Part shown: in pieces, positions 1 through 6,357 of the stretch
Layout of the letters: the number at the start of each line of letters is the position of its first letter
How positions within the stretch are numbered: position 1 is the stretch's first letter
Source of the DNA: a bacterium
GTDB lineage: Bacteria; Zixibacteria; MSB-5A5; GN15; FEB-12
NCBI GenBank assembly: GCA_030640905.1
Contig: DAOWIM010000195.1
Coordinates: forward strand, 1-8,362
Length of the DNA: 8,362 bases
Direction of reading: 5' to 3'
Notes under the pieces: model-generated
Databases searched by the model: none
What the model was told of the DNA's origin: nothing
Seen by the model: only the letters and a program-made list of their open reading frames with translations
Translations under genes and position numbers: made by a program

Positions 1-111
1 GCAACGATACCCGCGGTTGGCAAGATCAATCAGTACACCGCCGCAGCCGACCTCCACATCGTCAGGATGAGCGCCCACAGCGACTATATCGTATTGTTGG
101 TTTTTCGTCAT
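1..111 (-). CDS. LmbE/PIG-L family deacetylase, BshB1-like (N-terminal 37 residues, cut by window edge)
   Basis: The reading frame opens with ATG at 111-109 and stays open to base 1, giving 37 residues. Residues 13-25 read GAHPDDVEVGCGG, the hallmark zinc-binding motif (AHPDD) of the LmbE/PIG-L deacetylases, preceded by a short hydrophobic beta strand (DIVAV). Known members remove an acetyl group from N-acetylglucosamine conjugates; the BshB1 branch acts on GlcNAc-malate in bacillithiol synthesis and has this same spacing from the N-terminus. The exact substrate cannot be read from 37 residues. The start is chosen because the motif falls at the usual distance. However, no Shine-Dalgarno sequence precedes it: the upstream DNA is the U-tract of a terminator. 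An ATG at 116 makes a two-codon ORF (ATG CTA TGA) whose stop overlaps this start. Family assignment is strong; the substrate is open. Confidence 0.88.
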   Translation of the reverse strand, partial: MTKNQQYDIVAVGAHPDDVEVGCGGVLIDLANRGYRC

Positions 112-116
112 AGCAT

Positions 117-148
117 AAAAAAACCCGGAAGAACAGTAGTCTTCCGGG
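117..148 (-). terminator. Intrinsic terminator after the esterase-like lipoprotein gene
   Basis: Two perfectly complementary 9-base arms (124-132 and 140-148, CCCGGAAGA/TCTTCCGGG) enclose a 7-base loop. On the minus strand they are followed at once by seven T (123-117). This is a classic Rho-independent terminator, acting only on leftward transcription. It lies 22 bases past the stop codon of the lipoprotein gene, and its T-tract ends 5 bases before the ATG of the deacetylase gene. The deacetylase would therefore depend on read-through or on an unusual start. Confidence 0.88.
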
Positions 149-169
149 CCTGGTAATCATTCACATATC

Positions 170-1426
170 TTACTCGCCGAATGCTTCCGAATGGAAAATC
201 AGCATGTCGCGGAGAATACTATACAGATATTCGTTATTGGTACCGAGGTATGAGTCGTCATACGGAATGTATTCCTTCACATCATAGCTGTAGCCGGCTG
301 TCCCCAAAGTGCTCATAAACGATTCGGTCTGCTGGTGAAATCCCCACTTGGCGTTCGAATTGAGTCCAAACCACAAGCTGACACCGTCCAGTTGACTGGT
401 CAGCATATTCTCAAGATTGTTGGCCAGCCACATGTCCCAAATCGGCTGATAGATGGCTCCATCCTGATCGAACGGCATGTGGAAATGGAAGCTGTTCTCA
501 GTGGGAGAAATCAAGCTATCGACGAGGGTTGTCTCATCGGCAATAGTATCACGGCTGGTGATTTCGATATTAGAAATGTATGGGAGGCCAGTAATAATAT
601 TGTTGCGATACTCGACATTGTAGGTAATAGCTGTGTCATGTGGCGAAAATGCCAGAGCCGCACCGGCAAACATATTGGCCAGTAGCGTAGTACTGTCGTA
701 CTTATGATTCCATGACGCATTTCCCTTAAGGCCCTGCTCATCAAGTACATCGTCGAACATGCTGGCAAAACCGCTGTCGGTTGCCACATTGTCGTTGCCA
801 TCAAAATCAAGCGGTCCGTCAGTAACACTAATAGCCCGGAATTTGCCCGGGTTCATCATAGCTGCTCGAAAAGCACCGTAGGCTCCCTGGCCAACACCGC
901 CGATGCTGAGTTTGGTCGGATCGGGGTCAAGGAATGGCAGGATCGAATATAGGTGATCTAAGAGCGTAAAACTGATCAGTGTATCATAGTTACCGGCACC
1001 GGGGTAGTGTCCTGAATAGAAATAGCCGCCAAATACTCTGTCGTTGGGAATACAGACGATTGCCATCGGTTGAATCTCGCCGGTCGCAATCATCTCATTA
1101 GCCAGTTGCTTCAGGCCATGTTTGAAAAAGAAACCGTGACTTCCAAATTGTGGCGCAAGAAGGACAAGGGTGGGAACTTTCCTGGCAGTGGAACCTCCCG
1201 ATATCGGAACGATCGAAACTTCCGGTATGTAAACTCTCAGGAAAAACTGCTGGAAAGGATTACGAACCTGAAGGGGAAATTCGTCAAAGCAAATGTGATC
1301 GGCTATCATGACCTCACCGCCTGACGTTACCAAATCGGAGCTATTAACGCCGCGATCGGAACAGCCAAGCAGACAAGCGATCATTAGAGTCAAAAACAAG
1401 TACGTTATGATAGAACTTTTCGACAT
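170..1426 (-). CDS. Esterase-fold (PF00756-like alpha/beta hydrolase) lipoprotein lacking the catalytic serine
   Basis: The protein has 418 residues. A hydrophobic leader ends in a lipobox LLGC (residues 19-22), so it is predicted to be lipid-anchored in the periplasm or outer membrane. Residues 83-210 follow the putative-esterase (esterase D / enterochelin esterase-like) pattern: a strand with LAPQFGSHG, a GNYDTL segment, then the nucleophile elbow and NPGKFRAISVTDGP. At the elbow, where active members have GHSMGGYGA, this protein has GVGQGAYGA (177-185), so glycine 179 replaces the serine. The C-terminal strand and loop (349-393) also show no clear acid and no GGH-type histidine. It is therefore probably a non-catalytic relative, perhaps a ligand- or surface-binding protein. 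The start has a good Shine-Dalgarno (1433-1440), which overlaps the stop of the upstream barrel gene 12 bases away. The two genes are surely one operon, suggesting a shared role at the outer membrane. Confidence 0.85.
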   Translation of the reverse strand: MSKSSIITYLFLTLMIACLLGCSDRGVNSSDLVTSGGEVMIADHICFDEFPLQVRNPFQQFFLRVYIPEVSIVPISGGSTARKVPTLVLLAPQFGSHGFFFKHGLKQLANEMIATGEIQPMAIVCIPNDRVFGGYFYSGHYPGAGNYDTLISFTLLDHLYSILPFLDPDPTKLSIGGVGQGAYGAFRAAMMNPGKFRAISVTDGPLDFDGNDNVATDSGFASMFDDVLDEQGLKGNASWNHKYDSTTLLANMFAGAALAFSPHDTAITYNVEYRNNIITGLPYISNIEITSRDTIADETTLVDSLISPTENSFHFHMPFDQDGAIYQPIWDMWLANNLENMLTSQLDGVSLWFGLNSNAKWGFHQQTESFMSTLGTAGYSYDVKEYIPYDDSYLGTNNEYLYSILRDMLIFHSEAFGE

Positions 1427-1432
1427 TTACAG

Positions 1433-1440
1433 ATCTCCTT
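1433..1440 (-). promoter_or_regulatory. Shine-Dalgarno of the lipoprotein gene, overlapping the upstream stop codon
   Basis: On the minus strand AAGGAGAT lies 6 bases before the ATG at 1426. Its first two bases belong to the TAA stop (1441-1439) of the barrel gene. This arrangement is typical of translational coupling and supports the chosen start and a common transcript. Confidence 0.8.
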
Positions 1441-2896
1441 AGAATCGGTAATTGACGGATAGTACCGTCTCAAAAGTCTGTGCCTTGTAATCAGCAGCAA
1501 AATTATCCACCAGCCCATTATCGTTAGAGTCATAAAGGTGGTATATGGTAAGATCAGGTATGTGGGTATAGCTCTGAGCCAGGCCAATATCCCACTGGTT
1601 TATGTGCCAGGTGAAGCCGCCGCTGAAAGTGTACTTGTCACCAAGATCAGCAAAATGCGGTGTCACCAGAGGATTGCCCCGGAATGGTGACTGGTCGGCC
1701 TGACCGCCGGCCATCAAAGTTAAGAAGTCGCTATACTCATAACTGACACCCAATGATACCTTCCCCGAGTTCTTCCAGCCGGTCAGGAATGTCATATCCT
1801 GATAGACGAGGTTGCTGGCGAAATTCGATGTGTCGGCAGTCTTTACTAAGCCTTCCGGGTTGGAATATGTGAACTGCAGACTGTCGAAGCCGGACCACAA
1901 AGTGTACTCACCGTCCAGAGCGATAGTAAGCTTGTCGGTAAGGTTATAGGCAATGCCAAATCCGAGTGACGAAGGTAATGGCAACTCTACTTCCATATCG
2001 GCCGAATACTCAAGTTTGGCGCCCGAGACAAAAAGATACTCCACCGAGCCCATCGGGTAGGTGACAAATTCAGTGCCCGGCAACCGTGGCAGGTAGTATT
2101 CCTGGTAAGTGGTGCCCTTGATTGTGATATCGCCTGGATAATGGAACGTCGCCGCCAGGGTAAGTTTCTCGTTGGCGTTGTAAAGGATACCACCGCGTAC
2201 ACCAAGACCCCAGCCGCGACCATCGTTGTCGCTGAAACTTGGAATCTTATCAAACGGTTGGTAGTTATCGTCAACCATCGGATTAGTGTGAAAGAGGATA
2301 TTGGTGAAAACGAGGTCCGCTCGAAGAACTTCCAGGCCAATACCGATGGCCAGTTTGTCTTCCTGGAATTCCCTGGCAGCCGTCAACTGGAAAGCGACAA
2401 CGTCCAGATCATTTCGGTACTGATCCCCAGGGAGAACATGAATATCATTGTACGCCTCGGGCAGATCATACAGTGTCCACGAGACATTGTAGTCAAACGG
2501 CTGATACGCCGAGAGGCCAAGGATAGTTTCGCCCCATATCGGCATGCGCACAATAAACCCGGCTCCGGGAGTGTTGTGAATTTCATGTTCGTTGTAATTG
2601 ACTTTACCGTTGAACATGCCCGTCTCGTAAGTGCCATCCCAGCGGAAGTACGGGGTTACTTCGTTGCGAAGGTGGAAAATACTGAGATTACTACCCAGTA
2701 CGTTGTCGGCAGCGAAAGCATATCCAGCCGGGTTGTAGTAAGCGGCTGTCCAATCATCGGCAACAGCTCGAAAAGCGCCGCCCATAGCACGTGCTCGGGT
2801 ACCGAGGCCGAAAGCCTCAAAGCCGCCGGACAGAACAGAAGGTGCCAGCAGTGCTGTTAGCACCAACGGGGCGATCAGGAACTTAGCAATCCGCAT
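1439..2896 (-). CDS. FadL/OMPP1/TodX-family outer-membrane beta-barrel protein
   Basis: The protein has 485 residues from the preferred start. A signal peptide (about residues 1-23) is followed by FGLGTRARAMGG and a stretch ending in AAYYNPAG (about 29-58). This is the conserved N-terminal signature of the FadL/OMPP1 family, including the NPA motif, whose members carry long-chain fatty acids or other hydrophobic compounds across the outer membrane. The remainder alternates polar and hydrophobic residues in aromatic-rich strands, and the chain ends in VNYRF, with the terminal phenylalanine expected of a BAM-assembled barrel. Length fits the family (about 400-500). An in-frame ATG at 2908 would add four residues (METR), but the only Shine-Dalgarno (GGAG, 2906-2903) lies inside that extension and serves the ATG at 2896. 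It is first in an operon with the lipoprotein gene. The transported compound is unknown; PorV-like or structural roles are alternatives. Confidence 0.88.
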   Translation of the reverse strand: MRIAKFLIAPLVLTALLAPSVLSGGFEAFGLGTRARAMGGAFRAVADDWTAAYYNPAGYAFAADNVLGSNLSIFHLRNEVTPYFRWDGTYETGMFNGKVNYNEHEIHNTPGAGFIVRMPIWGETILGLSAYQPFDYNVSWTLYDLPEAYNDIHVLPGDQYRNDLDVVAFQLTAAREFQEDKLAIGIGLEVLRADLVFTNILFHTNPMVDDNYQPFDKIPSFSDNDGRGWGLGVRGGILYNANEKLTLAATFHYPGDITIKGTTYQEYYLPRLPGTEFVTYPMGSVEYLFVSGAKLEYSADMEVELPLPSSLGFGIAYNLTDKLTIALDGEYTLWSGFDSLQFTYSNPEGLVKTADTSNFASNLVYQDMTFLTGWKNSGKVSLGVSYEYSDFLTLMAGGQADQSPFRGNPLVTPHFADLGDKYTFSGGFTWHINQWDIGLAQSYTHIPDLTIYHLYDSNDNGLVDNFAADYKAQTFETVLSVNYRF

Positions 2897-2902
2897 TCTC
2901 GT

Positions 2903-2906
2903 CTCC
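2903..2906 (-). promoter_or_regulatory. Shine-Dalgarno that decides the start of the FadL-like gene
   Basis: GGAG lies 6 bases upstream of the ATG at 2896-2894 and overlaps the alternative ATG at 2908-2906, which itself has no purine-rich site in front. This favours the shorter protein. Confidence 0.6.
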
Positions 2907-3238
2907 ATAATGTATCATCAACAGAATATTTACTCGTACTTATATATCACCGGCTTCGGAAGAATCACCCCAACATAGGAGAACTCCAACCTGCGACGGT
3001 TCCCAACAAAAACAGAGCGGCAAGTTACAACACGTCCTACTTGATGTCAAGGGCGGTACCTCATTTTTTCCCACCAGGTAGCGACCTGAAATGCTTGCAA
3101 CAAAGCCTCTTACCAGCATCTTACAATTGACGCGCAGGGGGGTAATCTTGTCCAGAAAATACTTACTATCGGACCCGCCAAACGACTGCGAATAACTTAA
3201 GAAAAGTCAAATTCCCTGAGCGCGTTAGTGTTAGAAGG

Positions 3239-3256
3239 GCGCAACATTGCTTGCGC
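3239..3256. repeat. Perfect inverted repeat GCGCAA-N6-TTGCGC
   Basis: Arms at 3239-3244 and 3251-3256 are exact reverse complements around a 6-base centre. The repeat lies about 195 bases upstream of the predicted start site of the sigma-54 promoter, within the usual range for an enhancer-binding protein. No regulator is identified, and a short palindrome can arise by chance. Confidence 0.35.
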
Positions 3257-3316
3257 ATGCAGGTGACTGATGAGGGGGGAGGTGGACACTTGGGAAAATT
3301 GTTCCGATCAAAGGGG

Positions 3317-3344
3317 GAACTGATTATCTGAATCGGTGCAGTTC
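3317..3344. repeat. Two-tier inverted repeat upstream of the export gene promoter
   Basis: Outer arms GAACTG (3317-3322) and CAGTTC (3339-3344) pair exactly. Inside, GATT (3322-3325, sharing one base with the outer arm) and AATC (3331-3334) can pair across ATCTG. No T-tract follows, so this is not a terminator. It could be a regulator site or an RNA hairpin of an unknown transcript; no further evidence is visible. Confidence 0.3.
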
Positions 3345-3372
3345 AAACTCCTCTGAGGCTCCCCGCCGCACA

Positions 3373-3396
3373 GTTAACCAATTGTGTGTCAATTAG
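3373..3396 (-). promoter_or_regulatory. Candidate upstream activator site of sigma-54 promoter 1
   Basis: Read on the minus strand this begins CTAATTGACA and ends GTTAAC. The same 10-mer, with a related flank ending in GTTAC, occurs at 6004-6027 upstream of the second sigma-54 promoter. The centre holds a palindrome AATTG-N5-CAATT (3380-3394). It lies 22 bases before the -24 GG and is centred near -59 to the predicted start site. A role as enhancer-binding-protein site is inferred from the sharing and position only. Confidence 0.4.
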
Positions 3397-3416
3397 ATGC
3401 AGCGCTTTATTTTCTA

Positions 3417-3434
3417 TTGGCATCGACCTTGCAA
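3417..3434 (+). promoter_or_regulatory. Sigma-54 (RpoN) -24/-12 promoter of the export gene
   Basis: TTGGCATCGACCTTGCA matches the sigma-54 consensus TGGCAY-N5-TTGCW. The invariant GG (3419-3420) and GC (3431-3432) are separated by exactly 10 bases. The predicted start site is near 3444, giving a leader of about 66 bases before the ATG at 3510. An almost identical element precedes the next transcription unit (6068-6085). Such promoters require an ATP-dependent enhancer-binding protein, so export should be under tight signal control. No such regulator is encoded in the window. Confidence 0.85.
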
Positions 3435-3509
3435 TGGGTGGGGGTGATGATGGCCTGTATGAGAGCAGGCAAGAAGTCACACACGACCATAGGAAGGTTG
3501 GAAAACAAA

Positions 3510-5846
3510 ATGTTAAAGAAAATTCTCTTTCTGTTGATCCTCGTCATCGTACTGGTATCGCTCAACTGGTTTCAAGTTGTGCTCGCGCAGTCGCTGGATG
3601 ATCTGACAGATGACGAAAAGTTGCAGCTCCTGCAGAAGCGAAGCCGCCCTGCTGGTGGAGCAGCCGAAACACAGTATTATCAGAGCCCCGATTTTTTCGA
3701 TGCGGACACAAGCCTCAATGTTGCCGACAGTAGTTGGAAAAAGGGCGGCAAACCAAAGCCCGCCGAGACAAATTCCACCAAGAGCACGATCACGCCGTTT
3801 GAAGAGTTACGTCCGTTTGGTATGGACCTCTTTGATGGTCCTCGTGACATTGATCCTGCGATTGATGTCGCCTCGGCACAGGATTACATTCTGGGACCGG
3901 CAGACAATGTTATCATCTATCTGTGGGGGCGTGTTGAGCGACAGTACAATCTGACGTTGGATCGCGAAGGCAAAGTCTTTATACCTCGGGTTGGTGAAAT
4001 TGTCGGTTGGGGGTTGACTCTTGAAAAGTTCACCAACCACCTTGAGAAGCGGTTTGCGACAGCCTATTCCGAGTTCGACATTACCGTCTCGCTGGGTCGG
4101 ATCCGTTCGATACGGGTCTATCTCACCGGCGAAATCAAATCTCCGGGTGCCTATTCTGTATCTTCGCTGACATCTTTGTTCAATGCTATTTACACGGCAG
4201 GTGGTCCCAATGAACGCGGCTCGATGCGAAATATCCGGCTGTTGCGCCAGGGAGTCGTCAAAGCGGAGATTGATCTGTACGATTTCCTGTTGGCTGGCGA
4301 CAACAAAGCTGATTTCCGCCTGCAGACGGGCGATGTAATCTTCGTCCCGGTGGCGGGACCGAGAGTGGCTATTCGCGGCGAAATCAACCGTCCGGCTATC
4401 TACGAACTAAAAGGCAATCAGACGGCTTCAGAGCTACTAGCCCTGGCCGGATCGACCACAGCTATGGCGCATCTTGATCGCATCATGCTGGAAAGAGTGG
4501 GCGGCAAGAAAGAATGGGAAGTACTTGACCTTGATCTCAACCCTCAAGATGCCTCCGCCAACAATGATGTCAACCTGATCGATGGCGACCGCATTACTGT
4601 CTATTCGATTTTTGAAGCCAAGACCAACATGGTGGCGCTGTTCGGACAGGTCAAGCATCCGGGGTACTACGAGCGCGACGAAGCCACCTGCGTTTCGGAC
4701 CTGATCAATCAGGGCCAGTTGCAACCGTACGATGTCTACATGGATCGCGCCAATCTATTCCGGCGACATCCTGACTGGCGCACCGAAGTAATCCCGATCG
4801 ATCTAAAGAGAATCGTTGAAGGCAATGCTGATGCGGATATGCTCCTTTCTGACCGTGACAGCCTCCATGTCTATTCTATTGAAGCCATTGAACGCGACCG
4901 GCATGTTTATATTGAAGGCGAAATCAATTCTCCGGGCAGGTACCCTCTTTATGATAAGATGACTGCTGCGGACCTGATTTTTCTGGCAGGTTCGTATACT
5001 CAGGGAGCCAACCGCCACCGTCTCGAAATTGCCAGCATCGATTCGGTCGGTAAAGTATCGCTGATGAATGTAGAGGCCGACGATAAATTGGCGGTAGCCA
5101 CAATACTCCGTGAGGACGACCATGTCTATGTGCGGCGAATCCCCCAGTGGGAGAAGGATCGGGCGGTAACGCTTCGTGGTGAGGTGATGTACCCCGGCGC
5201 CTATACACTTGCCAGCAGGGGAGAGACATTCTATCAGTTATTGCAGCGGGCCGGTGGGTTTACGGGCAACGCTTTTCCGCGCGGTACCGTATTTAAGCGG
5301 CAGTCGATACAGGAATCTCTTAATCACACCGGTATTACACAGGTAGTGAAAAATACGCGGCCAATAGTACAAGACTCTCTGGGCAATTTCAGACGGGATG
5401 GTGTATTTAATGTAGATATGGCTGCGATGAACCGGATAATCGTGGATGTAAAAACGATCATGGCCACACAGGGTCGTGAGGGTGATCTCATTCTGCACCC
5501 GGGCGACAGTATTACAGTCCCGCCGATACCATCCGGAATATCAATCCTGGGTGCAGTAGCGGCCAATGGCACGCTGAAGTTTTCCTCGGATAAATCAGTA
5601 CGCAATTACATCAAACGGGCTGGTGGTTTCTCGCGCCAGGCCGACAAGAGCAACACCCGCCTGATAGCGGCCACTGGCGAAGTCTATTCCAACGGCGGAG
5701 TGATGGGCAGGAAAGTACGGGTAGGCGATGTAATCGTGGTGCCCACTCGAATCGAAAAAGAAAGTAACTGGTTGAAGTCGGTGACAAGTATCCTGACAGC
5801 AACCACTGGCGTACTAACTTCAATCTATATTATCAGCAGAATCTAA
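3510..5846 (+). CDS. Wza-like polysaccharide export protein with six SLBB-type repeats
   Basis: The protein has 778 residues. A signal peptide (1-26) ends VLA before QSLDD. A linker rich in K, S and T runs to about 120. Then come a polysaccharide export (PES, PF02563) domain from DYILGPAD (125) to about 199 and six SLBB-type units starting near 201 (VYLTGEIKSPGAY), 286, 375, 466 (VYIEGEINSPGRY), 552 (VTLRGEVMYPGAY) and 677. The fifth carries an insert (about 597-655). Residues 754-776 form a hydrophobic C-terminal helix, placed like the outer-membrane helix of Wza. Family members form the outer-membrane channel for capsule or exopolysaccharide; Wza itself is about 380 residues with fewer SLBB units, so this is a long periplasm-spanning version. 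There is no lipobox. The frame is open upstream to an ATG at 3384, but the sigma-54 promoter lies inside that extension, so the ATG at 3510 (AGGAAGG at 3491-3497, rather far) is preferred. A terminator follows. Confidence 0.92.
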   Translation: MLKKILFLLILVIVLVSLNWFQVVLAQSLDDLTDDEKLQLLQKRSRPAGGAAETQYYQSPDFFDADTSLNVADSSWKKGGKPKPAETNSTKSTITPFEELRPFGMDLFDGPRDIDPAIDVASAQDYILGPADNVIIYLWGRVERQYNLTLDREGKVFIPRVGEIVGWGLTLEKFTNHLEKRFATAYSEFDITVSLGRIRSIRVYLTGEIKSPGAYSVSSLTSLFNAIYTAGGPNERGSMRNIRLLRQGVVKAEIDLYDFLLAGDNKADFRLQTGDVIFVPVAGPRVAIRGEINRPAIYELKGNQTASELLALAGSTTAMAHLDRIMLERVGGKKEWEVLDLDLNPQDASANNDVNLIDGDRITVYSIFEAKTNMVALFGQVKHPGYYERDEATCVSDLINQGQLQPYDVYMDRANLFRRHPDWRTEVIPIDLKRIVEGNADADMLLSDRDSLHVYSIEAIERDRHVYIEGEINSPGRYPLYDKMTAADLIFLAGSYTQGANRHRLEIASIDSVGKVSLMNVEADDKLAVATILREDDHVYVRRIPQWEKDRAVTLRGEVMYPGAYTLASRGETFYQLLQRAGGFTGNAFPRGTVFKRQSIQESLNHTGITQVVKNTRPIVQDSLGNFRRDGVFNVDMAAMNRIIVDVKTIMATQGREGDLILHPGDSITVPPIPSGISILGAVAANGTLKFSSDKSVRNYIKRAGGFSRQADKSNTRLIAATGEVYSNGGVMGRKVRVGDVIVVPTRIEKESNWLKSVTSILTATTGVLTSIYIISRI

Positions 5847-5879
5847 ATCAATCTCTCATTTCCTTTTCTTTCCTTCCTA

Positions 5880-5921
5880 AGACCCTCCGAGTGCAGTCGC
5901 TCTCTGGGGGTCTGCTTTTTT
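5880..5921 (+). terminator. Intrinsic terminator after the export gene
   Basis: AGACCC (5880-5885) pairs with GGGTCT (5908-5913). The stem extends through T-G and C-G pairs, and an inner GAG/CTC closes an 8-base loop. GC and then six T (5916-5921) follow. It lies 34 bases after the stop codon and separates the export gene from the next unit, which has its own promoter. Confidence 0.85.
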
Positions 5922-6003
5922 GGGCGGAATTATTTTCATTTGTGACCGGAAAAAGGTGCTCGGCTCAGCCGTTCCCACCCCCTTTCACGGGCACCCCAAG
6001 CTA

Positions 6004-6027
6004 CTAATTGACAGCGCAACTCGTTAC
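6004..6027 (+). promoter_or_regulatory. Candidate upstream activator site of sigma-54 promoter 2
   Basis: It begins CTAATTGACA and ends GTTAC, matching the element at 3373-3396 (minus orientation) in the first ten bases and in most of the rest if one base is gapped. It lies 42 bases before the -24 GG and is centred near -80. That is about 20 bases, or two helical turns, further out than the first copy. A common activator is inferred, not shown. Confidence 0.4.
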
Positions 6028-6067
6028 TATTTCACGCCTTACAGCTCCTGTTCAAGTTTTGCACAAA

Positions 6068-6085
6068 TTGGCATCAGCCTTGCAA
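6068..6085 (+). promoter_or_regulatory. Sigma-54 (RpoN) -24/-12 promoter of the small-protein/pseudo-aminotransferase unit
   Basis: TTGGCATCAGCCTTGCA has the invariant GG (6070-6071) and GC (6082-6083) separated by 10 bases. It differs from promoter 1 at only two positions in 17. The predicted start site is near 6095, 38 bases before the ATG at 6133. Two such close matches, each in front of a gene of the same pathway, make chance unlikely. Confidence 0.87.
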
Positions 6086-6132
6086 TAGATAATTTCAGCG
6101 CAAAGAATAAGAGGAAGAAGGAAACGGAGATT

Positions 6133-6357
6133 ATGGATAATCGATTCATGTGGTTGGAAGGCTCAAAGGCCAGCAGGCGCGGACGGACCGCCTCAAAACG
6201 ATCAGGAAGTGGCAAAAGCGGACAATCAAAATCACGCAGGAGTCGAAAGGACGAAATCAAGTCCCGGGACTTCTTTGGCTTTCTGGCGAGCATGCTCAAA
6301 CTGAGGATTTTCCATCTATCGGAAAGGTATCGATATGATGCGTACAGATACAATTGA
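6133..6357 (+). CDS. Small, strongly basic protein of unknown function (74 residues)
   Basis: I do not recognise this protein. Residues 11-44 are dominated by R, K, S and G (for example SKASRRGRTASKRSGSGKSG). A more ordered, partly hydrophobic segment DFFGFLASMLKLRIFHL (46-62) follows, then a tyrosine-rich tail ending YRYDAYRYN. There is no signal peptide. Support for its being real: it is the first ORF after a strong sigma-54 promoter, a purine-rich leader with AAGGA and GGAG precedes the ATG, and its end overlaps the next start by 23 bases, as in coupled translation. The basic region could bind nucleic acid, acidic polymer or membrane lipid, and the 46-62 segment could be an amphipathic helix. 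These are inferences. It could also act as a leader that regulates translation of the next gene. Confidence 0.6.
   Translation: MDNRFMWLEGSKASRRGRTASKRSGSGKSGQSKSRRSRKDEIKSRDFFGFLASMLKLRIFHLSERYRYDAYRYN

Larger units (their letters stand above)
2909..3416. other. Divergent intergenic region, no convincing gene
   Basis: About 500 bases lie between the leftward barrel operon and the sigma-54 promoter of the export gene. No frame here gives a credible protein. Visible items are a palindrome CTTGA-TG-TCAAG (3040-3051), an inverted repeat GCGCAA/TTGCGC (3239-3256), a structured inverted repeat (3317-3344), an AATTG/CAATT palindrome (3380-3394), and G-rich patches (3137-3142, about 3274-3284). For the leftward operon only a weak sigma-70-like TTGGGG / TGATAT pair with an 18-base spacer is visible on the minus strand (around 2980-2950), so its promoter is not firmly located. 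Confidence 0.5.
5922..6132 (+). other. Promoter-bearing intergenic region between export gene and basic small protein
   Basis: After the terminator about 80 bases show only small potential hairpins (for example CGGC-tca-GCCG near 5961-5971, and GGTGC/GCACC arms at 5955-5959 and 5991-5995). Then come the candidate activator element (6004-6027) and the sigma-54 promoter (6068-6085). An open frame from 5920 runs in phase with the downstream 74-codon gene but crosses the promoter, so it is not taken as coding. Confidence 0.6.

Noticed and set aside
1070..1324. Plus-strand ORF of 84 codons
   Set aside because: It is antisense to the lipoprotein gene and has no supporting ribosome site or family signature.
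2141..2860. Long plus-strand ORF (239 codons)
   Set aside because: It lies entirely antisense to the FadL-like gene, shows no recognisable family signature, and the minus strand encodes clear barrel and NPAG signatures.
3384..3509. N-terminal extension of the export protein by 42 residues
   Set aside because: The extension contains the sigma-54 promoter and would place the signal peptide in the interior; the ATG at 3510 starts exactly at a normal signal peptide.
5955..5995. Potential hairpin GGTGC/GCACC after the export-gene terminator
   Set aside because: The loop is too long and no T-tract or riboswitch-like core follows; it is probably chance pairing.
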